Positions 1 to 5,896 of a stretch of 9,036 nt of DNA are shown here, piece by piece. Below the pieces are notes generated by a model that did no database searches, was not told the DNA's origin, and worked only from the letters and a program-made list of their open reading frames with translations. Position 1 is the first letter of the stretch; each line of letters starts with the position of its first letter. The stretch spans positions 1 through 9,036 of the forward strand of contig DFEO01000165.1 in the NCBI GenBank assembly GCA_002368715.1. Direction: 5' to 3'. The position numbers and the translations under genes were made by a program. This DNA comes from Ruminococcus sp. UBA3800. GTDB taxonomy: Bacteria; Bacillota; Clostridia; Oscillospirales; Ruminococcaceae.

Positions 1-24
1 GTCTAACTTTTTGGGGTCAGTTCA
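1..24. mobile_element. Probable terminal inverted repeat of an IS3-family (IS150-type) element, body outside window
   Basis: Read on the minus strand from 24 to 1, the sequence begins TGAACTGACCCC and continues with AAAAAGTTAGAC. It resembles the terminal repeats I recall for IS150-group IS3 elements (TG at the tip, then a run like CTGACCCC-AAAAGTT-GAC). The tip would be the CA ending at 24, so the element would extend leftwards out of the window. The transposase and the other end are not visible, so this rests on similarity to remembered IS ends only. A chance match in the spacer after the lipoprotein gene cannot be excluded. Confidence 0.5.
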
Positions 25-57
25 CTCCCTTAGAGCGGTTTTCTTATGCTGTATATT

Positions 58-681
58 TTATTCCTGCTCTTCCGCTGCGGATGTTTCAGCTCCTGCTTCT
101 GTGCCGCCGTCGTTCTCGGTGCTCACAAGCAGGCTGTCAAGGACAGCTTTTGTCTCCGGGCCGTCAAAGGCAAAGCCGGCGCTTGAAACTCTCAGATACT
201 TGTCGCCGCTTTTGGCATAAAGCTCAAAGCCGCCGCCGAAGTCGTTTCCGTAGGAGAAGCCGTTCCACTCGATACCGCCGAAGGTGGTGGCAGGCAGATC
301 CTGCTGTTCGTTGGTATAGGTGTTTTTGTTATACTCATACTGCTTCTTCTGAACTTCCTCGGTCTCGCTCTTGATATCGAAATACTTGAAATCAGATTCC
401 TTGACCGATACTACATCGGGGTCGTTCTCGTCAAGAAAGTCGCCGCCCTTTAGTGTCCAGCCCTCGGGCACGAGAACAGTGAACACTCCCCAGGTCCGGG
501 TCTCGCCTGTTATCTCCGCAGGCTCAGCTTCGGAAGGCTCCTCGGTCACTATGTCTACTGCTGCGGTAGTGGTCTTTTCTTCCTTTGAGGAGCTTTCATT
601 ATCACCGCAGGAAGCAAGCGCCAGTGTCATTGATGCCGCAAGGATAAGAGCTGCGGCCTTGATAGTCATACTGTTTTTCAT
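58..681 (-). CDS. Secreted lipoprotein of unknown function
   Basis: A 207-residue protein with a lipoprotein signal: basic start (MKNSMTIK), hydrophobic core to about residue 21, and lipobox L22-A-S-C25, so Cys25 should be lipidated and the mature protein held on the outer face of the membrane. Residues 26-60 form a Ser/Thr/Glu-rich linker. Residues 62-195 form the folded part, with GVFTVLVPEGWTL near 66-78 and a later W/F/G-rich stretch (GGIEWNGFSYGNDFGGGFEL). The tail is again Glu/Ala-rich. The start is set by a good ribosome site (GGAGG, minus strand, complement of 689-693) seven bases before ATG at 681. I do not recognise a named family; similar 'VPEGW' lipoproteins are common in Clostridia. 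It is divergent from the lar operon. No clear terminator lies between its stop and the IS-like end at 24. Confidence 0.85.
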   Translation of the reverse strand: MKNSMTIKAAALILAASMTLALASCGDNESSSKEEKTTTAAVDIVTEEPSEAEPAEITGETRTWGVFTVLVPEGWTLKGGDFLDENDPDVVSVKESDFKYFDIKSETEEVQKKQYEYNKNTYTNEQQDLPATTFGGIEWNGFSYGNDFGGGFELYAKSGDKYLRVSSAGFAFDGPETKAVLDSLLVSTENDGGTEAGAETSAAEEQE

Positions 682-715
682 AATAAGACCTCCGTTCGTT
701 TAACAGGTTATATTA

Positions 716-744
716 GTTATACACTATCCATCTGATTTTGTCAA
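716..744 (-). promoter_or_regulatory. Sigma-A promoter of the lipoprotein gene
   Basis: On the minus strand, TTGACA (complement of 739-744) and TATAAC (complement of 716-721) are separated by exactly 17 bases. Transcription would start near 709, giving a leader of about 28 bases before the ATG at 681. Confidence 0.7.
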
Positions 745-803
745 CATCAGCAAGGCGGCTTTTATTATGATAGGATCGGTTTTGACTGTGCGATGATTTG
801 TTA

Positions 804-832
804 TTGACATACCGGGCGGAATATGTTAAAAT
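804..832 (+). promoter_or_regulatory. Sigma-A promoter of the lar operon
   Basis: TTGACA at 804-809 and TAAAAT at 827-832 are 17 bases apart. TGT immediately before the -10 makes it an extended -10 promoter. Expected start is near 839. The leader to larE is only about 45-55 bases, too short for a nickel/cobalt (NiCo) riboswitch, and contains the dyad at 851-867. Confidence 0.7.
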
Positions 833-850
833 TAACTAAAATCAGAGAGG

Positions 851-867
851 TATCCGGCCTGCGGATA
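851..867. promoter_or_regulatory. Dyad symmetry in the lar operon leader
   Basis: TATCCG (851-856) and CGGATA (862-867) are perfect inverted repeats around a 5-base centre. The element lies between the predicted transcription start and larE. It could be an operator or a small leader hairpin. An isolated GAGAGG sits just before it at 845-850, with no start codon at a usable distance. Function is inferred. Confidence 0.35.
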
Positions 868-893
868 GTAAATTCTGTAAAATGGTGAGCCTT

Positions 894-1700
894 ATGGATA
901 GTTTGGATATTAAATATGAAGAGCTGAAACAGTGGTTCATAAACCAGGGCTCGGCGGCGGTGGCCTTTTCGGCAGGTGTCGATTCGACGCTGCTGCTTTA
1001 TGCGGCACACGAAGCACTGGGCAGCAGTGCTCTGGCGCTCAGCGCAAGGTTCTGTCTTGTGCCTGAGGAGGAGAGCAGAGCAGCCGAGGAATTCTGTGAG
1101 GAGCTTGGGATAAGACATATAGTTGTTTCGGGCGATGAACTTCCGATAGATGCTTTCAGGGACAACCCCCGTAACAGATGCTATCTCTGTAAGCGTCAGC
1201 TTATGAGCAGGCTTCTGGCGGCCGCAAAAAAAGAGGGTGCGGCTTGTCTTGCCGAGGGATCCAACACGGACGACCTCGGAGCTTACCGGCCGGGTATGAA
1301 GGCCGTGGAGGAGCTGGGGATAGAAAGCCCGTTTCTGGAGCTTGGGTTTTCAAAGGACAGTATAAGGGAGCTTTCAAAAAGGCTTTCGCTTTCCACAGCG
1401 GATAAGCCCTCGCTTGCCTGTCTGGCATCACGCTTTGCCTATGGGTATGAGCTGACGCCGCAGCGACTGAAGGCGGTGGAAATGGCAGAGAGGTTCCTTC
1501 ACAGGCTGGGCTTCGGTCAGCTGAGGGTCCGCATAAGTGAAGAGGGCGCACGCATAGAGGTGCTGCCGCAGCAGTTTGAAAAGCTGTTTTTGCTGGCCGA
1601 TGAGATAACCGAAGGCCTGGAAATGCTCGGGTTTGAAAGAGTGACCGCCGACCTCAAAGGTTACCGCAGCGGCTCTTTTGATAAGCAGACACAAGAATAG
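894..1700 (+). CDS. larE: LarE, ATP-dependent sulfurtransferase of nickel-pincer cofactor synthesis
   Basis: LarE adenylates pyridinium-3,5-biscarboxylic acid mononucleotide and replaces carboxylate oxygens with sulfur, in the cytosol. With the start at 894 the protein is 268 residues, close to the family norm. The PP-loop ATP motif is SAGVDS at residues 26-31. EGSNTDD (about 121-127) and the conserved PSLACLASRFAYG block (about 172-184) follow. Cys176 in that block matches the sulfur-bearing Cys176 of Lactobacillus plantarum LarE. This protein also has the CYLC pair Cys96/Cys99, giving the three-cysteine set that in Thermotoga maritima LarE binds a [4Fe-4S] cluster. Start choice: ATG 894 follows GGTGAG (885-890), and its N-terminus fits the family; ATG 882 in the same frame has no ribosome site and would add MVSL. 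First gene of the lar operon. Confidence 0.93.
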   Translation: MDSLDIKYEELKQWFINQGSAAVAFSAGVDSTLLLYAAHEALGSSALALSARFCLVPEEESRAAEEFCEELGIRHIVVSGDELPIDAFRDNPRNRCYLCKRQLMSRLLAAAKKEGAACLAEGSNTDDLGAYRPGMKAVEELGIESPFLELGFSKDSIRELSKRLSLSTADKPSLACLASRFAYGYELTPQRLKAVEMAERFLHRLGFGQLRVRISEEGARIEVLPQQFEKLFLLADEITEGLEMLGFERVTADLKGYRSGSFDKQTQE

Positions 1701-1734
1701 AACAACATAAAAACAGGTTAAGGAGGACGCATTT

Positions 1735-2109
1735 ATGGCTTGTTTTACAGTACCCGCTGCTGAGGCAGTTGTGACGACTATCATTGCAAAGAAGGCAAAG
1801 AAAAACGAACAGGGCAGCAGCCATGCTCAGACGGAGGATATCCGTTTTTCCGAAAAGCTCGGCTGGCTCAATAAGATGCTGTGGGGCGGCTCGGGGCTTC
1901 TGGCCTTCGAGCATCTTTGGCACGGAGAGATCACTCCGTGGCCGCCGTTTCTGACATGGGCCGAGGATCCTGCCGGGATGTTTGCCGAGATGGCGACGAA
2001 CGGTGTTGGCATGGCGGCGCTGGTGACTCTTGTCTGGGCAGGAATGGTCGCAGTGACATCGAGGATATCGAAGGGCAGCCGTGAAAAGACCGGGGAGGTG
2101 GCACAATGA
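1735..2109 (+). CDS. Small membrane protein of the lar operon, first of a pair
   Basis: A 124-residue protein with no family I can name. Visible parts: N-terminal hydrophobic stretch VPAAEAVVTTIIA (6-18), a basic/polar region (19-45), a hydrophobic stretch around LWGGSGLLAFEHLW (49-62) running into HGEITPWPPFL, and a clear C-terminal membrane segment (about 91-108), then a charged tail. His60, His63 and Glu65 (the EHLWHGE stretch) sit at the end of a probable membrane segment and could bind a metal or proton. The ribosome site AAGGAGGA at 1720-1727 is the strongest in the operon, eight bases before ATG. It lies 34 bases after larE, and its stop overlaps the next start (ATGA). The setting suggests a role tied to nickel-pincer cofactor metabolism, such as transport; that is inference. 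Confidence 0.85.
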   Translation: MACFTVPAAEAVVTTIIAKKAKKNEQGSSHAQTEDIRFSEKLGWLNKMLWGGSGLLAFEHLWHGEITPWPPFLTWAEDPAGMFAEMATNGVGMAALVTLVWAGMVAVTSRISKGSREKTGEVAQ

Positions 2110-2435
2110 CCCTGCTTATCTCGACGATAGCTGCGGTCACAGCCACGGCCGTGTGGTATGCAAGCGAAAAGGCGAGAAAGCTGAGAGTCGGAACGCTTGC
2201 GCTCATGTATTGGGGAGCTTCGCTCATGTGGCTCGTCGATGCGGTGATCGAGTATGTCGAAGTTAAGGACAAGTATTTCACACCTGCTGCGAAGGATATG
2301 CTCAATGACGCTTTCCTTGGGCTCAGTGTTGCTGCTCTCGGGCTGGTCATATGGATCGTCATCGTTCTGGTCAATGACCCCTCGGGCGTTGTGAGAGCAG
2401 CGCTGGTCAGAAAGGGACAGGATGGAAAGAGATGA
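2106..2435 (+). CDS. Small membrane protein of the lar operon, second of a pair
   Basis: A 109-residue protein with three likely membrane helices: residues 2-19, 29-49 (LALMYWGASLMWLVDAVIE) and 68-89 (AFLGLSVAALGLVIWIVIVLV). The second helix carries acidic residues Asp45 and Glu49 near its end. KARK (22-25) after helix 1 and the basic C-terminus (VRKGQDGKR) suggest parts facing the cytosol. It starts by a four-base ATGA overlap with the previous membrane gene and overlaps larB by 14 bases, so all three are probably translationally coupled. The coupling to its neighbour suggests the two small proteins work as a hetero-oligomer. I cannot name a family. Nickel, lactate or cofactor-precursor transport are possible but not shown by the sequence. 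Confidence 0.85.
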   Translation: MTLLISTIAAVTATAVWYASEKARKLRVGTLALMYWGASLMWLVDAVIEYVEVKDKYFTPAAKDMLNDAFLGLSVAALGLVIWIVIVLVNDPSGVVRAALVRKGQDGKR

Positions 2436-3177
2436 GCTGAGAGCTCTGCTTGAGAGCGTGGCAGAGGGCAGGCTTTCGGCGGACGACGCCTTTATGAGCC
2501 TGCGTCTTGATCCGATAAAAGAACTGGGATATGCAAACATCGACACTCACCGCTCTCTCAGACAGGGGGCGGCAGAGGTCGTTTTCGGTGAGCCTAAGAC
2601 AGCACAGCAGATAAGAGGTATCCTGGAGGCTATGGCACAGAGCGGACAGAAGCGTGTGCTTATAACAAGGCTCTCCGAAGATAAGGCGGAGGAGCTTTGC
2701 GATATCGAGGGATTTTGCTATGACAAGACATCACGGACAGCCATGACAGGCCCCTGCAAAAAGGCGGACGGTATAGGAAAGATAGTCATTGCGACAGGCG
2801 GAACAGGAGATATCCCCGTGGCCGAAGAGGCCGCAAAAACAGCGGAGTTTCTGGGCAACGAGGTCGAGCGCCTGTACGACGTGGGAGTTGCCGGCATACA
2901 CAGGCTGCTTTCTCATGCTGATATGATAATGAGAGCAAGTGTCATTATCGCCGTTGCAGGAATGGAGGGGGCGCTTGCAAGCGTTGTGGGCGGTCTTGCC
3001 GATTGCCCTGTCATCGCTGTTCCGACAAGTGTCGGTTACGGTGCAAGCTTCGGCGGTGTTTCGGCGCTGCTGTCCATGCTCAACAGCTGTGCCTCGGGAG
3101 TATCGGTGGTCAATATCGACAACGGCTTCGGAGCAGCCTTTCAGGCAAGTATGATAAATCACATCGGGAGAAAATGA
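2422..3177 (+). CDS. larB: LarB, nicotinic acid adenine dinucleotide carboxylase/hydrolase
   Basis: LarB carries out the first step of nickel-pincer cofactor synthesis: it carboxylates the pyridinium ring of NaAD at C5 and cleaves the phosphoanhydride, giving pyridinium-3,5-biscarboxylic acid mononucleotide and AMP. The 251-residue length is normal. The N-terminal part has the family pattern LGYANIDTHRSLRQGAAEVVFG (about 35-56). The C-terminal half is PurE-like (AIR carboxylase): IVIATGGTGDIPVAEEA (121-137), the VAGMEGALASVVGGL block (178-192), PTSVGYGASFGG (201-212) and NSCASGVSVVNIDNGFGA (221-238). Cys223 in the last block is the probable counterpart of L. plantarum LarB Cys221, which forms an adduct with the substrate ring. 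It starts inside the end of the preceding membrane gene, and larC begins one base after its stop. Confidence 0.95.
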   Translation: MERDELRALLESVAEGRLSADDAFMSLRLDPIKELGYANIDTHRSLRQGAAEVVFGEPKTAQQIRGILEAMAQSGQKRVLITRLSEDKAEELCDIEGFCYDKTSRTAMTGPCKKADGIGKIVIATGGTGDIPVAEEAAKTAEFLGNEVERLYDVGVAGIHRLLSHADMIMRASVIIAVAGMEGALASVVGGLADCPVIAVPTSVGYGASFGGVSALLSMLNSCASGVSVVNIDNGFGAAFQASMINHIGRK

Positions 3178-3178
3178 T

Positions 3179-4423
3179 ATGAAAACACTTTTTCTTGACT
3201 GCTCGATGGGCGCAGCGGGAGATATGCTGACTGCTGCACTTTGCGAGCTTATAGACGACAGGGAAGCTTTTTTTGAACAGCTGAATGCTCTGCTGCCGCA
3301 GGCGGTCAGCGTCAGTGCAGACACTGTCACAAAGCAGGGCATAAAGGGCACCTCGGTAACGGTCCTTGTGGGCGCAAAAGAGGAGCACAGCGAGGATGTT
3401 CACCACCATGAGCATTCCCACGGTCACCACGAACACCACCACGAGCACGAACATCATCACGAGCATCACCATACATCCATGCAGGATATCGAGGAGCTTA
3501 TAAACAGCTTTGACGTTTCAGAGAAGGTCAGAAACGATGTGCTGGCTGTATACAGCCTTATCGCTGAGGCCGAGAGCGAAGCCCACGGCAGACCTGTCAG
3601 CGAGATACATTTTCACGAGGTCGGCACTCTTGATGCGGTGGCGGATGTTACCGCAGTCTGTATGCTTATGGAGAGGATAGCCCCCGAAAGGGTGGCAGCA
3701 TCGCCCGTGTGTGTGGGCAGCGGTCACGTTCACTGTGCCCACGGCATACTTCCTGTGCCTGCGCCTGCAACGGCGCATATCCTGCGTGGGGTGCCTGCAT
3801 ACAGCGGAAGCATCGAAGCTGAGCTTTGCACACCCACAGGTGCGGCTCTGTTAAAGCATTTTGTCACCGAGTTTTCCGATATGCCGGTCATTGCAGCAAA
3901 ACGCATCGGCTATGGGTTCGGAAAAAAAGATCTTGAGCGTCTTAACTGTGTCAGGGCCTTTCTTGGGGAAAGCTCTGACAGCAGCACCGAGGTCGCAGAG
4001 CTTTGCTGCAACATCGACGATATGACAGCCGAGGCTCTTGCGGCAGCACAGCGCAGGCTTTATGAGCTGGGGGCGCTGGAGGTCTACACAACGGCAGCGA
4101 ATATGAAAAAGGGCAGGGCAGGCATCGTTCTTACCTGTCTTTGCGAAGCAGATGTGCGCAAGCAAATGGCAAAGGCGATCCTTGTCCACACCACCACCAT
4201 AGGTGTGCGTGAAAGGCTTTGCAAAAGGTATACCCTTTCAAGACACACTGAAACCGTCAGCACTGCTTACGGCGATATAAGGGTGAAGGTATCGGAGGGC
4301 TTCGGGATAACAAAAGCAAAGCCCGAGGCCGATGACATCGAGCAGGCAGCAAAAACAAGCGGGGCGGCCTTTGAAGAGGTCAGAGAAGAAGCTCTGAGGT
4401 GTTTTTACAGCAAAAAGGGCTGA
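3179..4423 (+). CDS. larC: LarC, CTP-dependent nickel cyclometallase, single-chain form with His-rich insert
   Basis: LarC inserts nickel into pyridinium-3,5-bisthiocarboxylic acid mononucleotide using CTP, completing the nickel-pincer cofactor. The 414-residue chain has the LarC1 opening LDCSMGAAGDMLTAAL (6-21), EIHFHEVGTLDAVADV (142-157), GSGHVHCAHGILPVPAPAT (180-198) and CTPTGAALL (217-225). The LarC2 half follows, with CNIDDMTAEALAAA (277-290), NMKKGRAG (308-315) and TTTIGVRE (338-345). The two halves are in one frame; in L. plantarum they are split and joined by ribosomal frameshifting. Residues 70-98 hold 18 histidines with Glu, Gly and Ser between them, a likely nickel-binding loop. 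The ribosome site GGGAG (3166-3170) lies inside larB, eight bases before ATG. Last gene of the operon. Confidence 0.95.
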   Translation: MKTLFLDCSMGAAGDMLTAALCELIDDREAFFEQLNALLPQAVSVSADTVTKQGIKGTSVTVLVGAKEEHSEDVHHHEHSHGHHEHHHEHEHHHEHHHTSMQDIEELINSFDVSEKVRNDVLAVYSLIAEAESEAHGRPVSEIHFHEVGTLDAVADVTAVCMLMERIAPERVAASPVCVGSGHVHCAHGILPVPAPATAHILRGVPAYSGSIEAELCTPTGAALLKHFVTEFSDMPVIAAKRIGYGFGKKDLERLNCVRAFLGESSDSSTEVAELCCNIDDMTAEALAAAQRRLYELGALEVYTTAANMKKGRAGIVLTCLCEADVRKQMAKAILVHTTTIGVRERLCKRYTLSRHTETVSTAYGDIRVKVSEGFGITKAKPEADDIEQAAKTSGAAFEEVREEALRCFYSKKG

Positions 4424-4445
4424 CAGAGTATTTTTCAGACAAGAG

Positions 4446-4482
4446 AAAAAGCTCACACACCGTTTTTGGTGCGTGAGCTTTT
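4446..4482. terminator. Hairpin terminator between convergent larC and the GGDEF gene
   Basis: An 11-base-pair stem (4451-4461 with 4468-4478) encloses loop GTTTTT. T4 follows on the plus strand, and A5 precedes the stem, giving T5 on the minus strand, so it can act both ways. The single mismatch is A-C in plus-strand RNA but G-U in minus-strand RNA, so the hairpin is stronger for the GGDEF transcript, whose stop codon is one base away. Confidence 0.85.
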
Positions 4483-4483
4483 G

Positions 4484-5671
4484 TCATTGTTTCAGGTGAG
4501 AGGTCTGTCCTTTTTCCTTGCGAGCTTTTTTGTCAAGATACATCAGCTCATCCGCCTTGCGGTAAAGCTCGTCATAGTCATAATCGCCCTCTCCGAACTG
4601 CATACCGCAGGCAATAACACACTGTATATTGCCGCTTCTGTTTTGTTCATCAAGAGCCTGCTCCCAGCGCCTGCGTATCCGGAGAGCTTCTTTTTCGCTG
4701 ATATCCACGGCGACGATAAGAAATTCATCTCCGCCCATACGAAAGCCGTATACCTTGTCCGATACCACACGGTGGATGCTCTTTGCCGCATTGATTATAA
4801 GCTCGTCGCCACGCTCGTGGCCGTAGCTGTCATTTATGTTTTTCAGGTTGTTGACATCTAAATTGAATATCGCTATGCTTTCGGGGCGGCCAAAGGCAGC
4901 TGCTTTCAGGGCTATATACTTTCCTTTGTTATAAAGCCCGGTCAGTCCGTCGTGCTCGCTTTCATAAACTATCCTCTCACGAAGTATGCTGTTTTCGATA
5001 AAGAGTTTGAGCACATTGTAGGCGGAGATGTCAAGAAAGTTGTCCGGCTTGAAGGAGGGGGTGAGCTTTGCAAACACGCAGTATCTCCTGTTGTCTGTGC
5101 TGGATGACAGCATACACAGATATCCGCCTCTTTTTTCATTACGGTGACACGAAAACACATCCTCGGTCTCAGAGGTGTTTTCGAGCCTGGTGCGAGTCAT
5201 GGTGCCGCTGAAAACGCTCTTGGTGATGTATCCGTCAGTGTCGCAGTACATCATAAGCTCTTTTGCGCCGCAATACTGTGCCAGTGCGGGCATGAACGAA
5301 TCATATTTGTCGGACATCAGCTGAACTATCTGAGTCTGGAATGCAGAGATCTCAGCAAGGCTCTTGGTGTATGAAAGAGCTTCCTTTGTGAGCAGGGAGA
5401 ACTCTGTCACATCAGTGAAATGAAAGCAGATGTATTCCTTGCCCTCATACTCTGTTCTCATCCTGCGTGCTTTCAGGCTGACACGCTGTTCGGCATCAAC
5501 AAGCTCCCACTCCTCGACGTCTTCATGGTGAGCCCTTATATCCCTGAATATCTGGTCGAAGGAATAAGGGAAAAACTCACTTTTCCAGACAAGATCTCCG
5601 TTTGTGTCGGTTATTATCATGTGTTCCTTTTCACATTCAAAAAACTTTCCGATCAGCTTGTCTATTATCAT
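4484..5671 (-). CDS. Cytosolic diguanylate cyclase (GGDEF protein) with N-terminal sensory region
   Basis: The protein should make cyclic di-GMP from two GTP. From the chosen start it has 395 residues and no membrane segment. Residues about 10-92 look PAS-like (HMIITDTNGDLVWKS near 17-31, ICFHFTDVTEFS near 81-92). Residues about 100-230 form a second, perhaps GAF-like, region rich in Cys and aromatic residues. The GGDEF domain starts at HDGLTGLYNK (240-249), with FNLDVNNLKNINDSYGH (269-285) and an intact GGDEF at 313-317. The inhibitory RxxD site normally five residues before GGDEF is absent (SDKV). Start: ATG at 5671 follows a GGGGGTG ribosome site. An upstream in-frame ATG at 5794 would place the promoter inside the gene and is rejected. 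No EAL or HD-GYP partner is in the window. Confidence 0.92.
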   Translation of the reverse strand: MIIDKLIGKFFECEKEHMIITDTNGDLVWKSEFFPYSFDQIFRDIRAHHEDVEEWELVDAEQRVSLKARRMRTEYEGKEYICFHFTDVTEFSLLTKEALSYTKSLAEISAFQTQIVQLMSDKYDSFMPALAQYCGAKELMMYCDTDGYITKSVFSGTMTRTRLENTSETEDVFSCHRNEKRGGYLCMLSSSTDNRRYCVFAKLTPSFKPDNFLDISAYNVLKLFIENSILRERIVYESEHDGLTGLYNKGKYIALKAAAFGRPESIAIFNLDVNNLKNINDSYGHERGDELIINAAKSIHRVVSDKVYGFRMGGDEFLIVAVDISEKEALRIRRRWEQALDEQNRSGNIQCVIACGMQFGEGDYDYDELYRKADELMYLDKKARKEKGQTSHLKQ

Positions 5672-5708
5672 ATCCGCACCCCCTGTTTCGTGAAAGTCGA
5701 TTTTTGTT

Positions 5709-5737
5709 ATTATAGCACAGATGATGCTGTTTTTCAA
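5709..5737 (-). promoter_or_regulatory. Sigma-A promoter of the GGDEF gene
   Basis: On the minus strand, TTGAAA (complement of 5732-5737) and TATAAT (complement of 5709-5714) are 17 bases apart, with TGC directly before the -10 (extended -10). Start near 5702 gives a leader of about 30 bases to the ATG at 5671, which supports the shorter start of the protein. Confidence 0.72.
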
Positions 5738-5813
5738 GAGGCTCCCAAGCGATGTGTAAGAAATTTGCATTGCTGTAAATATATGTAAATACAATTGATC
5801 TATTCATTTTCTA

Positions 5814-5842
5814 TTGACAATGTGATAATTATGTGATATAAT
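5814..5842 (+). promoter_or_regulatory. Full-consensus sigma-A promoter of the surface protein gene
   Basis: TTGACA at 5814-5819 and TATAAT at 5837-5842 match consensus exactly, with a 17-base spacer and TGA before the -10 (extended -10). This should be a very strong promoter unless repressed. Expected start is near 5849, with a leader of about 48 bases. Confidence 0.85.
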
Positions 5843-5855
5843 GACTGGGAAAAGG

Positions 5856-5869
5856 TGTAAGCGTTTAAC
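5856..5869 (+). promoter_or_regulatory. cre-like operator in the leader of the surface protein gene
   Basis: TGTAAGCGTTTAAC matches the catabolite-response element pattern TGWAARCGYTWNCW at 12 of 14 positions. Its centre belongs to the perfect dyad GCGTT-T-AACGC (5861-5871). Placed a few bases after the predicted transcription start, a bound CcpA or other LacI-family repressor would block the strong promoter just upstream. Assignment to CcpA is inference. Confidence 0.45.
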
Positions 5870-5896
5870 GCCTAGAAAAATATGGAGGAATTTATT

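Noticed and set aside
13..36. Hairpin terminator after the lipoprotein gene
   Set aside because: Only a weak GGG/CCC pairing with a poor stem is possible; the bases fit an IS end better.
833..893. Possible nickel/cobalt riboswitch before larE
   Set aside because: The leader is only about 50 bases and shows a single 6-base-pair dyad, not the multi-helix NiCo fold.
801..1118. Minus-strand open frame overlapping the lar promoter and the start of larE
   Set aside because: It would cover a good promoter and the PP-loop region of larE; there is no recognisable protein.
1827..2546. Minus-strand open frame of 239 codons opposite the membrane pair
   Set aside because: It is Ser/Arg/Pro-rich with no domain, lies opposite three coupled real genes, and has no ribosome site.
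2731..3351. Minus-strand open frame of 206 codons opposite larB/larC
   Set aside because: Antisense shadow of strongly conserved genes, with Cys/Ser/His-rich low-complexity translation.
3386..3472. Short repeats that could suggest a repeat array
   Set aside because: The repeats are CAC/CAT codons of the in-frame His tract of larC; there are no spacers, so it is not CRISPR.
4466..4861. Plus-strand open frame of 131 codons opposite the GGDEF domain
   Set aside because: It begins within the terminator hairpin and is antisense to the conserved GGDEF coding sequence; its hydrophobic look comes from the reversed codons.
5672..5794. 41-residue N-terminal extension of the GGDEF protein
   Set aside because: It would contain the gene's own promoter and lacks a ribosome site, whereas ATG 5671 has a strong one.
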